Source of the DNA: Siphlonurus alternatus
Lineage: Eukaryota > Arthropoda > Insecta > Ephemeroptera > Siphlonuridae
Assembly (NCBI GenBank): GCA_949825025.1
Contig: OX463787.1
Location: 13,761,707 to 13,825,706, forward strand
Direction: 5' to 3'
Length of the DNA stretch: 64,000 bases
Below the pieces are notes generated by a model, which saw only the letters and a program-made list of their open reading frames with translations, had not been told where the DNA came from and did not search any database. The position numbers were made by a program, and so were the translations under genes. Below, piece after piece: positions 51,356-63,990 of this stretch (positions within the stretch are counted from its first letter, which is position 1; each line of letters starts with the position of its first letter).

Positions 51356-51531
51356 CTGGAACAAAAAACAAACAAACAAGTCAATTTAGGAAGCCAAACA
51401 TCACAATAATTCTGTCAAAAAGTTTAACACCGCTAACTCTATAATGCTATAGAGCTGCAACCTAATTGATGTCAAAACTTCATAAATTTCTTAATAAGTA
51501 AAATGCAATTGACATTTGGATTAATCATGAG

Positions 51532-51681
51532 TAAAGCCAGTATTACACGATACAATTTTGAATACAATTTTTCCTTACAAGAAAATTTCATCTCCATACA
51601 AACAAATTGAGTTCAAGTTTTCTTGTAAGGAAAAATTGTATGCAACAGATAGAAAAATTGTATCGTGTAATACTGGCTTTA
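51532..51681. mobile_element. MITE family H, copy 4, with flanking duplication
   Basis: 150 bp with perfect ends TAAAGCCAGTATTACACGAT and complement. CATGAG flanks both sides (51526-51531 and 51682-51687), a likely target duplication and a sign of recent insertion. It lies 176 bp upstream of exon 1's acceptor. Confidence 0.83.
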
Positions 51682-51845
51682 CATGAGGAACTCATGTATT
51701 ACATTTTATTTTTCTACAAAAATAAGAATAGTAATTTTTGTAGGGGAATTTTCTATTATTTACTTTAACCAGATAAGATAGCTTACACTCTTAGCTAAAC
51801 TTTTAACTGCTTGAATATCTTAAAAATAAATTGTATTATTATTAA

Positions 51846-51972
51846 GTTTGTTCGTAAATACACAATCAGAAAGAATTGATTATATGTGATGAACCTTATG
51901 TTCTATGTACAGAAGGTTCATCACAAATAATCGATTCTTTCTGATTGTGTATATATTTACGAACGGACCTAT
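51846..51972. mobile_element. Short palindromic element upstream of exon 1
   Basis: About 125 bp. GTTCGTAAATACACAATCAG and the following 25 bp pair with TCTGATTGTGTATATATTTA CGAAC on the right, around TATGTTCTATGTACAGA. Confidence 0.7.
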
Positions 51973-53021
51973 TTTTTTTTTTTTTTTTCAAATTGTATGA
52001 TGGTCAAATAATTTTAACATTTTTCATAAATGATAGAAATTGTTAAAATAACTAAATTACTTCATATTTATTTATTTGTAAAACAAGAAAAAAAAAAACA
52101 TAACAGAACAGAGCAGAACATTAAAATAAAATTCTAATTTTTTCATACAATTAAAAACAAACTAGTAAGTTGGAATTTGATTGAGTCTTTGAAAATCTAG
52201 GCACAATGTATCCACAATGTATAAAGGAATCCGCATGTAAACGTAACGTATATTTATATTAAAAACATGAAGGGAGTTGGTAGTAGAACGTATATAATAT
52301 TGTAGCCGTAAAAGTGCATTATCCTTCCATGCTTTCGGGAAGCCTTACTGGTGGCGTTGGTTACGTAACTCAAATAACAGAAAATAAATTGTTTTTTATA
52401 CCACCAAACATTTTTACATATCAACTTTAATATTTCCTTTGATTTTTGATAATGTTAACTCAAATAATAAATATATTGTTAAATTATGATTGAATTGAAG
52501 GAAAATTTTGCAAGCAAAATATTTTTTTTTCCCAAATGTAGTCTTTATCGAGGTTATTATCAAATTATTTAGTTTGAAAAAAATGTAAAATTTAATTTAT
52601 TTTCTTAAAACATTTTTACGTTAAAATATTTTTAAATAAAATTTTATTGTTATATTTTAATTTTTAATAATTTAATATTTTAATTATTAAAATTATTGTA
52701 AATTAGAGTCGTAGAAAATATTTAATACAGATTATTGTAATAATTATCGAGTAATTATTATTTATAATATTCTTGTGATGTGACCATACATTAGGGCTGA
52801 AAATCCCATTCCTTTACATGCAGTGTTGTTGGCATAGAACAAATAGATATAAAAGTAAGAAAATTAAAATTTAGGAGACTGTATTACAGTGTAATTTTGT
52901 ACAGTACACTAATATGAATGTACAAATTACAGTACAATCACTATTACAAAGGAAATTAATGTATTGGTAATAAAAGTGTATTATGACTTATTAATTTTTG
53001 TTTCTCACTAATTATATCATT

Positions 53022-53225
53022 GATTGATGGCTTCCTCCATCAATTAGAGACCATCCTGACTGAGGTTTTCATGGTTTCCTCAGTTACAACCAGGTGAATG
53101 CTGGGATGGATTGCTTAGGAAGGGACCCACAAAAGTAGGGTCTACAAAGAGCCGGGTAATTAAGTTCAGTCACTTAATTAATTGTGGCCAGTACCCTGTA
53201 TTAGGGTTCAGTTGAAGCAAAAAAA
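53022..53225 (+). mobile_element. tRNA-headed SINE, plus strand, head truncated
   Basis: Contains GATTGATGGCTTCCTCCATC, the core ACCATCCTGACTGAGGTTTT, GAATGCTGGGATGGATTGC and the 3' part ending CCCTGTATTAGGGTTCAGT. The tRNA-like head is missing. Confidence 0.74.
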
Positions 53226-53730
53226 TTAAATAAAAAAATAACTATATCAAAAAGTAATAATCTATTTTAATTGATCTGTTTTTACTAAAATTCAATAAAA
53301 AAGTTCCTTTTCATTTCCTTGATGGAAATACTCTTAGTGTCCCTTTTTTCCATTACAATTCTTACATATCCATATCTAAATATAAATTATACAAAACCGA
53401 AACAATTTGTTTTAAGATTATTAATTGTAGAATGCTGGGTAATAAACGAGCATCGTTAAGATCAGTTTTCTGATAACAGCATGTGGTAAAAATGATTTAT
53501 GTACATTTGCACCCCTTATTTACATTATTGCTAACAAAGAAGCAGATTATTTCTTGACAAAATTATATAAATCATAAAATTATATGCACTATTAAATATT
53601 TGCTAACAGAATATGTCCTAAAGCTCCCTAAACAGATTTTATATAGCAATAAACTAAATTATATTATATATCTAAATTTTGTTCATTTAAAAATTTTACT
53701 GTATTCAAACATTGAAAAAATTCTAGGAGG

Positions 53731-54012
53731 CAATAGAGGCTTCAAGTGTTCCCCGGCGAGAAAATTTTCTCCATAAGCCTCCATGTTAGAAAATTTGAAT
53801 TTTTTCTCCGTAATTATTAAAGCTATGCACTTGAAACCATTTCCTCCCCCCTCCCCCATTTAGGGGTCTTCTGTGAATGAATTAAGAAATTATTTTCCTC
53901 TAAAAAATTTCTTTAATGCCAAAAAAATCAATTTCGAGTTCGTTTTTTTTTTACATTGGTTTGGATAGGATGGTGGGAACATCGCAAAATCAGCTGACTT
54001 GAAACCTCCATT
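53731..54012. mobile_element. MITE family I, copy 3
   Basis: About 280 bp, same ends (AATAGAGGCTTCAAGTGT ... CTTGAAACCTCCATT) and interior as copy 1. Confidence 0.78.
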
Positions 54013-54200
54013 GGCGGATATCATCTAATAAGTCTAGAAAGTAATCAATACAATGACAGAGACCACGGAAAGAAAATAAGTAACTGATATTTGAAATGTT
54101 GACTACAAAAATATTCATTGAAGTAAAAATTTCAATTGAACAAACTGTACCAAAGAGGATTTTAAAAATGTCTTATTGTTTACATCGTTTGGTTAACGAT

Positions 54201-54378
54201 GGGGGACATTCACAAAGCACTTTAACCCCCACTTTAGCCCTGATTTTTAACCCTGGTGCTAAACATGGTGCTAAACTATGAGCTTAACATGGTTAGCCCC
54301 TGGTTTAGTACCATGTTTAGCACCAGGTTTAAAAATCGGGGCTAAAGTGGGGGTTAAAGTGCTTTGTGAATGTCCCCC
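54201..54378. mobile_element. MITE family B, copy 5
   Basis: 178 bp, very close to copy 1 (GGGGGACATTCACAAAGC ... GTGAATGTCCCCC). Upstream region of the gene. Confidence 0.88.
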
Positions 54379-56934
54379 AATGTGTGTTGAATTTGAGGAG
54401 GCCAGTCGATGCTGCTACTCCTAGCGATTCCATACTAGCAAACGTTTCTTATGACATCACCCACTCATAAGACCATGTAAAAATATTTTAAGGGAGATCG
54501 CTCACTGCCTCCGTATCGCATCACATGATATATAAAATATAAAAATTTAGAGCAGGCTATTGATATTAAGAATAAGATTTGTAGCAAGAGATATAGAAAC
54601 CTCAAGATAGAACCAAAACACCTTCAAGTAAGGAATAAAATAAAGCAATTATCACTTAAGAATAGATAAATATCATAGTAAAATTACTATGACTATTATG
54701 GCATATAGCTACATAGTAAGCCTTATACGTTTGCGTATAATCTTTTGAGTGAAGCAAAGAGAAATTTATAAGCTGACGTGAATATTTCTCATGATATCGA
54801 TTTTAACGCCACACTTCGGTGTTAAGATGATTAATGTAGTTGGCTGCTCGCGCTGTGGCTTCTCAACGTATCAAAGCCCAAAAGAATGTTACAAGACTGA
54901 CTTTACATAACAAGAGGAGGTAGTAAGGACTTCATTTCTAACTTAATATTTTATAAATATGATTTTGTATATTTTGTAACACTAAAAATAATGTTATTTT
55001 ACCATCCCATTTATAAATACACAATTCAATATTTTCTTTCCCCACGGCAAAAGGTAGTAACTAAAATTAGCTTCTTTAGTTTTATCACAGTATTTGAAAT
55101 AAAATTTAGGCAATAAATTATTAAAAAAAAAATAGTTTTTTATAATATTTATATTCAAATTATTATTTAATAAATTATTAAAAATTATTATATATTGATA
55201 AATTATAATAGTGAACATAAAATTAATGATTTATTGCGCTCTTTTATTAGTTTAAAAATAAATAAATATTTTTGATTTATTATTATAAATTATATTCAAT
55301 TTAGTTATTTTATTAAGGCTACGATTTACGTCTGTAGTTAAAAGTTACTAAATCGCACAAGCACCGATGTCTGGGTAATTAAAATATTTTATCTATTATA
55401 TGTAATAAAGGTCGTAATATGCTATAAATCGGTTAATGTTTAAATTAAATAAATAAAATGCAGTGTTTATTTTTAGTACTGATTAGGGTTTAAATGTTAA
55501 ATCAGCTAACAATACTATTAAAGCTCTGGACAGGCGTATACTACCTAATAACCTGAAATTTAAAGCTATACCAAGTAAAAACGGTACCCGATTTAAAATA
55601 AATTTTAATCCATCATTCACGTGTCTCGTGTTGTACTTTTTTCCATCACTTTCAAAGGAAAGAAGGGATAATACGAGATTACGGATTTTTTCCTGTTATT
55701 GATAAAATGTAAAAATATTGTCTCCATCTTATTTTAACTTATAAACGAGGAAGAAATGAGCTTTTATTTCTTAGGTAAAAAGACGTAATACGATTAGCTT
55801 TAAACGTGAGTGAATTAAAGATGAAAATTTTCAACTTTGTTTATTTTCTTCAATATTTACTAAGAAAAAAATTCAAAATTTCTAACTTGATAGCTTATGT
55901 AGAAAATTTTACCTTCGGTGAACAATTTCAACCTCTGTTAAGCCATACAAAAATAAAACTGGAGCTACATTTGTTCAACCACTAGGCACACCTTTGAAGA
56001 GCACGAACTTTACACCTGCTTATAATAATAATAATTGTTCATTGGGTTAAAAATTACATATTTGGGAGGAAATAAAATAACCTAATTGGTGGCTGAAAAA
56101 GGCAAAATGACCATACACAAAGTGAACAACCACCAAACGTTGATCAGAAGCAGCTACGTCGTCAAAATAATATACAATAACTAGTTAATACAATCATATA
56201 CAAAAAAATATACAATAAAACAAAAAGTACTTTAAGAAGGAACAACATCAACAGGCAGTGGAAATTTTAAAGTACCCGGCTTTGATTGTAGACGCAGTCT
56301 ATGGAAGCGTAATTAACCAAAACTCTTTTGATATTGATAGACTGTGTGCTCTTCTTACCTCACACAAAATTTCAAATTTGCATCTCTCTGTCTATTGAGA
56401 TGCAGCTTTAGCAAGTGAGGCAGAAGTAAAATTTGATCTACCCCAAAGTGTACTGTACATGTTGTTCTAACTACTTTGCAAATATCAAAGTGTACTTAAA
56501 ATAGATCCATTTAGGACAGCTACGGAAATTACTGCTTATGTAAATACGTTATTACACCCCTATAGTTTCTATTATTAATGTATATACTCTTAAGTAATAT
56601 ATATGCTTCTTTAGCGTGACTATGTTATATAAAATAAATAGAAGATACATTGTGCACGATATGTGTTAAAGCTAATAAATTTATTTAAATTAGAGTACTA
56701 TAATAAATTAAAACATCTCCTAATGTTAAAGTCAGAATCTTATCTGTTGCTTAGAATACTATCTAATATTGTGGAGCTAAAATAACATATACTATCCTAA
56801 AGAATACTTATTTACTTTTTTACAAAATGTAGGCTTACTACATCGTAACAGAATATTTTGATATTGGCGTAAGCATTCAAACTTATCAACTTATAAAACA
56901 AACTTGTACGCAGAGGTCTGGTTTGAAGGTTCTT

Positions 56935-57125
56935 GCCATTTAGCCACAGGAAACTATGGATACCTGTAGCAAAAAGCCCGGTACACCCGAAAGTGCACCT
57001 CCCGAATGCAGGTCACATGTCCGAACCCCGGAAAAGTAGTGAAAAGTATCTCACCCTACACCAGGATTCGAACCCGCAACCTTCCTCATGCGAGGCCGAT
57101 GGGTTTAGAACAAAAGTCATTGTAA
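56935..57125 (-). mobile_element. tRNA-derived SINE of a second type
   Basis: On the minus strand GCGGGTTCGAATCCTGG is a good B box (57064-57080), preceded by CATCGGCCTCGCATGAGGAA. Nothing folds as an intact tRNA. The 3' flank does not carry the core of the other SINEs. Confidence 0.5.
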
Positions 57126-57240
57126 ACGGTCCAGTAACTTAAAAAATAGAATGAGCTCTTCGTTGTCTATTTAACTAGCTGCTGAACTTTGTATGACGAC
57201 TCCTATATAAAATAATGAGGGTGAATGGATGCTTTAATCC

Positions 57241-57320
57241 ACCCCAATGAAAGCCACAGCTTAGTGGATAACGTTGTGGTTGCTAATCACTTGTTTTAGA
57301 AATGTACCCTTGAAACGTAG
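57241..57320 (+). repeat. tRNA-like A-box fragment
   Basis: CACAGCTTAGTGGATAACGT resembles the 5' D-arm region of a tRNA or SINE head, and CCCTTGAAACG is a weak B-box counterpart. Probably a decayed SINE head. Confidence 0.35.
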
Positions 57321-57552
57321 GACTTTTTTTTTTACATACACTACAATATATCGATCATATATATATTTTTTTTTACACAAAACACATCATATACAGTTTT
57401 ACAGATCTTAGTTTACATGTATAGATTCGACTACGCACGGCGATCGTCTTTTGTTTTTTATCCCAGCCAGAATAGGATGGCGCGACAGTCTGGAAAGCTG
57501 GAATAGAATATTAACTATTCTAACAAGCAAGATGTTAGACTCTGTAGCTATA

Positions 57553-57692
57553 TTGGGTGCAATTCAAGAAACAGTTAGCCAGGTTTCTAATCACTTTTAG
57601 CTTAACCACGTTTAACTAGGTGATTTAACACGTAAAATAGGGATAGTTAAACGTGGTTAGAAACCTAGTTAACTACTTCGTGCCTCGCAACC
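57553..57692. mobile_element. MITE family P, copy 1
   Basis: About 140 bp. AGTTAGCCAGGTTTCTAATC ... TTAGAAACCTAGTTAACT arms, with inner AACCACGTTTAACTA pairing. Confidence 0.68.
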
Positions 57693-58714
57693 ATTGGCTT
57701 TAAATGAAACTCTTCATTTTAATATGCATTATATATTATAGTTTAGAATTTATTTTGATTTTTGTTGCTGTTTCGTTCTAAATTAAATACTTAACCAAAA
57801 TAATAGTTTTATATTATAAAATTATTTTTGATTGTTTCAAATTGACAGAACAATGGCTATAACAATGAAGTTTTAATTATTAGTTTTGTTTCAATTTTGT
57901 ACTTGCTCAAGCATGTCAGTTTCGTGTTAACTACTTGACATTTCTGCTTACACGCCATATGTCTAGCGTAACTTTAGACAATTAGTCTAATTGGTCAATT
58001 ATATTTAATTTATTGTTATTTATCATATCAACTTTAGCTCCCCTTAGTTTTGTAATAGTGTAAGTTGTAGAACTGCTGCATGATTTAAGATTTTTTAAAA
58101 AAAAATCCACATTAAAATATAAGAACCAAGGCTTCCCTACTTAAAAAAATTAGCTCAATTTTCACACGTCCAAACATAATCTTATTATAATGTCTTTTTA
58201 CCTCAAATAACATTTATTTCTCCTGTAAAGTAAGGGTGAAATATAGCAAGTATTTTCTAATATTTCATGTTCAAAAAGGGCAGAGAAGACATCATCTTTT
58301 TCCCCTGATTTCCTCGAAAATGGTGCAAAATAGGAGGAAGAGAGATGAGAGAAGTTACAAATTGATTAAAGATTTCAATTGAATTTTTTTAAATTCGTTT
58401 TAACTCATTACTTACTTCTTTCCCAAAATGTCCCATTGCTGCATTGGCCTATTGATTGAGACCCTGTAGATTAATGATATTGCTTCGAAATTAAATATAA
58501 AATTGTAGAATTTAATAAAAGTACTTGTTTCCCTTATTTAAATGTTTATTGTTTTTTTTAACTAATAAAATTAAAAATAGTGAAATATTTTTAAAATAAC
58601 ATGTAAAAAATATTTTTATTTCTAATTCAATTTACTAATATTTTATATATTAATGAATAATTTTAAATTTAAAACAAATCAGTAATATTAAGAAAAAGAA
58701 TAAAATCTATGAAC

Positions 58715-58850
<136 letters not shown>

Positions 58851-59029
58851 TTTTATTTTTACAAATTATATCCATATTTGAGCGTATTTTAATTAATATA
58901 TAAATTAGTTTGTGCATATGTTATACATTGTTATATTGTAACCAAGTAAATTTTGCACAGAAGTTATTATTTTGTACACAAGGCTTTGAATTAAATATTT
59001 TAATTATTTTTTTTTAGCTTTTTAACTGA

Positions 59030-59370
59030 ACCCTAGTACAGGGGGTACTGGCCACAATTAAGTGACTGAATTTAACTTCCCGGCTCTTTGTAGACCCTAC
59101 TTTTGTGGGTCCCTTCCAAACCGGGGCGGCCATGGCCTAAGCAATCCATCCCAGCATTCGCCTGGTTGTAACTGAGGAAACCATGGAAACCTCAATCAGG
59201 ATGGTCGGCAATTGACGGAGGATGCCATCAATCACTTCCCGGATGCACGAGTGGGTGTTCTTTAGCAACCGCCACTTGTGAAAAGTTTGGCGTTGCATGG
59301 CTGGGATCGAACTCACAACCATTCGAGTACAAATCAGAGGCGTATACCACTGCGTCAAGTGCCCGGTATT
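59030..59370 (-). mobile_element. tRNA-headed SINE, near full length
   Basis: On the minus strand the head GGGCACTTGACGCAGTGGTA has an A-box-like TGACGCAGTGG and a B box GAGTTCGATCCCA. The body includes GATTGATGGCATCCTCCGTC, then the core ACCATCCTGATTGAGGTTTC and GAATGCTGGGATGGATTGC, and a 3' part with GGGTCTACAAAGAGCCGGG. The core is shared with the 5S-headed SINEs. Confidence 0.83.
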
Positions 59371-59762
59371 AACTTTAACAAAAATTATTTTGTGCCTGTC
59401 TTTAAAATTTTACAAATGTTTAATAAAGGTCTCAATACAAGGAATTACTTACGTATCATGACTAAAGGAATATAATGAGGACTAGTACTAAACATAAGCT
59501 ATGCACGGTTATGGACCAGTCTTTACTGTTTTTAAAGGCTTAAATTTGAGGTTTTTGAAGTACAAAAGTGCCTTTTACCTAACATTAGCTGATTACCATC
59601 CTTTTCTTTTAAATTTACTATTTCATTCTAGTTAGTAATTTTTTTTTCAACATTATGTCAGTAATATTTTCTCTAGCTATAATTTTATATCTTCAAACTT
59701 TTTCATGTGATTTTCAAGTACGTTCCAATATTACATTTTATTATATCAGTGTAATTGTTGTC

Positions 59763-59882
59763 TTATTATTTTCTTGACTTGCAATAATTTAATGGGTACT
59801 GTTAAAATTATTTATAATGGATAATAAGGAGTGAAATAATTTTAACAGTACTCATTATATTATCGTAAGTCAAGAAAATAAC
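59763..59882. mobile_element. Palindromic element with partial neighbour
   Basis: TTATTATTTTCTTGACTTGC pairs with GTAAGTCAAGAAAATAA, and the inner ATTTAATGGGTACTGTTAAA pairs across the centre. A half copy follows at 59915-59970. Confidence 0.62.
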
Positions 59883-60654
59883 TTGAAAAAATTAGAGTAT
59901 TATAATATGGAGGGGGAGTTTTGTTATTTTCTTGACTGACACTAATTTAATGAGTACTGTTAAAATATTTTAATTATTAAATATGAAAATAATCGAAATA
60001 TTTATATATTAAAATAAAAAATAACATTTTAAAAAGAAACGTTAGTTCATTGACAATAAATATTTTTAAATCATTATTGACAAAATTATCATATATGACA
60101 AAATATTTAACTGAGTATTAAAAGATTAAATATATTTCATAATAGGGAGTTCATTATTAATTAAATTTCATCAATAATATACTTACTAATTAATTAATCA
60201 CAACTGCTGCTGCCAAATTCATCTGGATCAATCTATTAATAACTCACTGACATATGGTTAGTATCCTGCCATTATGTTACTATTGGGACTTACTATTGAT
60301 TTTATATACTAATGTTACAGTAGATTAATGTAAATGAAATTTAAATTAATTATGTATCAGTTTTATAGGTAAAAATACTAACTGTATAAAAACGTACTGT
60401 GTTTATATAATAAGTTATATCAAAATTAAATTATTGGTTCAAATCATTTTACTTTTAACTTATTTTAATTATTTTGTATTTAATTAAAAAACTTGAATTT
60501 AAGATTAATTCTAAAGTATTGTGCAACTATTGCAAATTTCTCTCTTTGAACATAGTACCTTTTAGAGTACACGTAGTTTGGAATAATAAAGAATATATTT
60601 TAAATAAATCTATTATATAATGTAGAATTAAGTAATCAGTAATTAAATTAACTA

Positions 60655-62200
60655 AAGGAAACGTGGAAACCTTAGTCGATGTTAACATCAAATGCTATCG
60701 AATACACCATGAGCAAATGACCCAACAAATACTGCAGTACAAGGTGAAATTACTAACCTGATTCCAAGTCTTATATACTTGCTACGTTAGCCTGCTATTA
60801 TTCGTACTGGTTTATATTTTACTCTTATTTCCAAACGAGAACTGGAAATTTGATTTTTTTTTTCACCCTTCCAATACGAGTATTATATAAGGAAGTTTAC
60901 CATAAATTTTCAGAGTAACTTACCATCTAATAGTGACATTAACTCTTAATAGCTCAGAAAACTATTTAAAAAATACATTAAAAAGTTTGATAATTTTTAT
61001 AAGAAAAACTTTGAATATCATAGAAACTTTATTCTATCACTTCATTTCCATATAAGTAATAAATTACTCTTGAATAAATTTTCATAGCCAATTTGCTAAT
61101 GTAAACAGGTAGACACTTTTTTATATTAAGTTTTGTATTTTTATCGTATAAACTTTGTAGACTTTATAATCCCCATATAAGTTTAAATGTACTAAAAGTT
61201 TCCCTCAAATATTGCTACCTTGCATTTAAATATTATAGACATTATGACCTATATTATATAAAATGAAAATGTCAACAGTTTATTTAATGATTAGACAGTT
61301 TTATTTTTATATGAAAAAAGTTGTGGTAAATACACTGCAATTTTTAAGAAGTTAAAAAGTATTATCAAATGTGCATATAACTTGTAAGTAATAATTTTAA
61401 CGCAGTGATAATAATTATGTCTATTCTTAAATCATATAGGAATATTTAAATAAGGGAACTGAGGAAATCTATACCATAATGGTCAGATTGGTTCGACACA
61501 CTCATACACAGTAATTAGCATGTAACAGTTGAGAGAAATACAAAAAAGTGTCTCTGACCTACTCATTTACAATAATTGCAGTAAACTTTAAAAAATTATT
61601 GTATACATGGTATAAATAAAATAAACTTTTTACGAAATTATGTGTACAAAAGACTCAAAATAAAAATCTGAAACAATTCATTTTTTGGTTCTCTATTGTA
61701 ACTATAACTTATTATATCTATTGTTAATATGATTACCTATAAAACTGATACATAAAGTTATAAATCTCATAACATAATCAACACATTTACATTTTATTGG
61801 TAAGTGAAGTATATTTTAAACTAAATTAGACATGAGTATGCAAGTCATGAGATTCAAATAATGATTTAGTGGTGACATCAAAATGGAGTCGTAAAAACGA
61901 CACAATTTTACGACCAATATAAAATAGTTATAGTGCTGTTTTTCTTTTTATGAACTGCACCGTATTCTTTTATAGTGGCATATCGATTAATAGTTAGCAA
62001 AGTGATTATGAATATGACTTTTTAAACTTTTTTTACTACATAGAGAAATATTTAAATAAGGGAACTATGGAAATTTATGTCATGATGGTCGGAGTAAGTG
62101 TATGGCATAAAATTTTAATGATTTAATTTAAAGTAGGTTTTCAAAATTATGAAAGTTCAGGGGACCATGAAAACCTATGTCGAGATGGTCGCAAATCAAT
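60655..62200 (-). repeat. Four diverged SINE-core fragments in 1.5 kb
   Basis: Core complements occur at about 60656-60690 (GGAAACGTGGAAACCTTAGT), 61455-61492, 62058-62098 and 62157-62198 (GGGACCATGAAAACCTATGT). Each has the pattern GGGAAC-x-x-x-GGAAA-x-CT ... ATGGTC but no recognisable head. All have the same orientation. Confidence 0.5.
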
Positions 62201-62433
62201 CTCAATACAAAAGTCCATTATACGAAAGAAATTGCAATTACGACGAATAAATGCAAATATTTTAATTTGTCATAGTATAATAATTATATATAAAAAATAA
62301 GCTGTTTTTAGTTGTATATCAAGCTTTATTTTAGTATATATGTACAGAAAATTTTCATCATACGATTAACCTAGGCTTATAAAGATAAAAAAAACTGCGT
62401 ATAAATCGATTTCTCATCAGGGAAAAGAGGGAT

Positions 62434-62436
<3 letters not shown>

Positions 62437-62494
<58 letters not shown>
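62437..62494. repeat. (GA)29 microsatellite
   Basis: 58 bp of uninterrupted GA, opposite in strand sense to the CT tract 3.6 kb away, so the two could pair intramolecularly. Confidence 0.95.
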
Positions 62495-62498
<4 letters not shown>

Positions 62499-62768
62499 TA
62501 CGTCATTTATGAAAGTAGTTTTATATCGATTGCAATTTTATCAGATTAACTACCTTTTAAAATTTAATTATTTATTTTCAGTCAATGAATAGAGTAGATT
62601 AAAATCTACGGAAAGGTATGTTTATTTAAAAAATACTCAGTCCTTCCATTAATAAAATATATGATTATATACAACAATTTATACACTGTAGTATTTTATT
62701 TACAATATTGGAAGCTATATTAAAATATTAATATTATAATTGAAAATAACTAAATTTTTGTGTAGTTA

Positions 62769-62894
62769 ATTGGGCGCGATTCACGAAGGAAGTTATCCAG
62801 GTTTCTCACTAACCACTTTTAGTGTCAATAAATTAGATTGGTGCTAACCGCGGTTAGTGAGAAAGCTGGATAACTCTTTCACGAATTGCCCCCC
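62769..62894. mobile_element. MITE family P, copy 2
   Basis: About 126 bp with end TTGGGCGCGATTCACGAA and the complementary TTCACGAATTGCCCCCC; the interior CCAGGTTTCTCACTAACC resembles copy 1. Confidence 0.7.
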
Positions 62895-63169
62895 AAAATA
62901 ATTACGGATAAGTAAAAACGTAGATTAAAATAAAAGGATAAATGTTTGACGATTACATGGATGTGTTTGCTACGGCGCAAAATGATTAATTATATTATAA
63001 GCCCTGACTTAAAAACAAGTATTTGTTAAGACGGGGCTTTACTTTGCTCCCTAGAGCAACTAATATCAGTTTCAAAGAGGTAGGCTTCTAACTAGCATGC
63101 AAGTTTCAAGGATAACACTTTTTTTAGTTCTGATAGTACTCATGTTCATACTATCAGCAAAGATAGGCT

Positions 63170-63519
63170 TAAGGATAAATCTCAGTTCATTGAGATCTCG
63201 GAATAATGCCCTTTGAATAATGCAAAAAGACCTGCAAAGAACTTTGAACTCGCCATCAGTAGGTAGCATACAAATTTTGAAGTGGATTGGTCTTACCATT
63301 TTTGTGAAAACTGACAAGTGAGCTAGAAGTTTAACATTGACCTTATGGACGAAAACCGGAAATGGAGCTGTTGTGAAAAAACTGCCAGATTGAATTTACT
63401 CAAACCATAAGCGATTAAGTTTTGGAATATTCTCGATTTTTTAAATTTAATTCATTCGATTTCGTACGTCATATACATAAATATTCTTTGACTGTGATGT
63501 TACTGAGATTAATCGTTAA
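63170..63519. mobile_element. MITE family M, copy 3
   Basis: About 350 bp, same orientation as copy 1 (TAAGGATAAATCTCAGT ... ACTGAGATTAATCGTTA). Confidence 0.72.
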
Positions 63520-63639
63520 AATTACTTTAAATAATAAGAATGAAATATTAACATTATGAGGGCATCCGTGTTACTACCTACCGGCATTCCACTAAATCTT
63601 TTTTTTTTTTTTTTTTTTTACCGTAAGTGCTTACAGCTC

Positions 63640-63990
63640 GCGGCGGGGTAGTTGTTAGGGATAAAAGGTAGGGAATGGAAAGTGGCCACGGCCTGTTATG
63701 CGTCCCAGCATTCAATGAGGTGAGAATGAGGGAACCGTGGAAAACATCAGTCAGAACGGACACCTAGCTACTTTTTATCAATGGACCAAAGCGATGTCCA
63801 AAGCCTGGGGAACCACACACAAGTACATCACTGCACTGGGTAGAAAACGATATGAATTTACTCCAGGGAGGAAGCAACGTAATTTTTACTTGAAGCGCTT
63901 ACCCATCCAAGTATTAAACACGCTTGACATTACTTGACTACGGTGATCTAACGAAAACCAGTTAATGCACTGCGCCACGCTCTACCAAAG
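63640..63990 (-). mobile_element. 5S rRNA-headed SINE, minus strand, at window edge
   Basis: Reading the minus strand: a 5S-like head (GATCACCGTAGTCAAGTAAT ... TACTTGGATGGGTAAG), the body, the core (AGGGAACCGTGG complement), GGATGGATT-like parts and a poly-A tract seen as a T run at 63600-63620 on the plus strand, the expected SINE tail. Confidence 0.78.

Noticed and set aside
54395..54445. Possible 5' coding exon (Met-Glu-Ser-Leu ... on the minus strand)
   Set aside because: The frame runs straight into a family B MITE and no donor follows before it.
59285..59365. tRNA gene
   Set aside because: A- and B-box-like motifs are present but acceptor and anticodon arms do not pair, and the unit continues into a SINE body.
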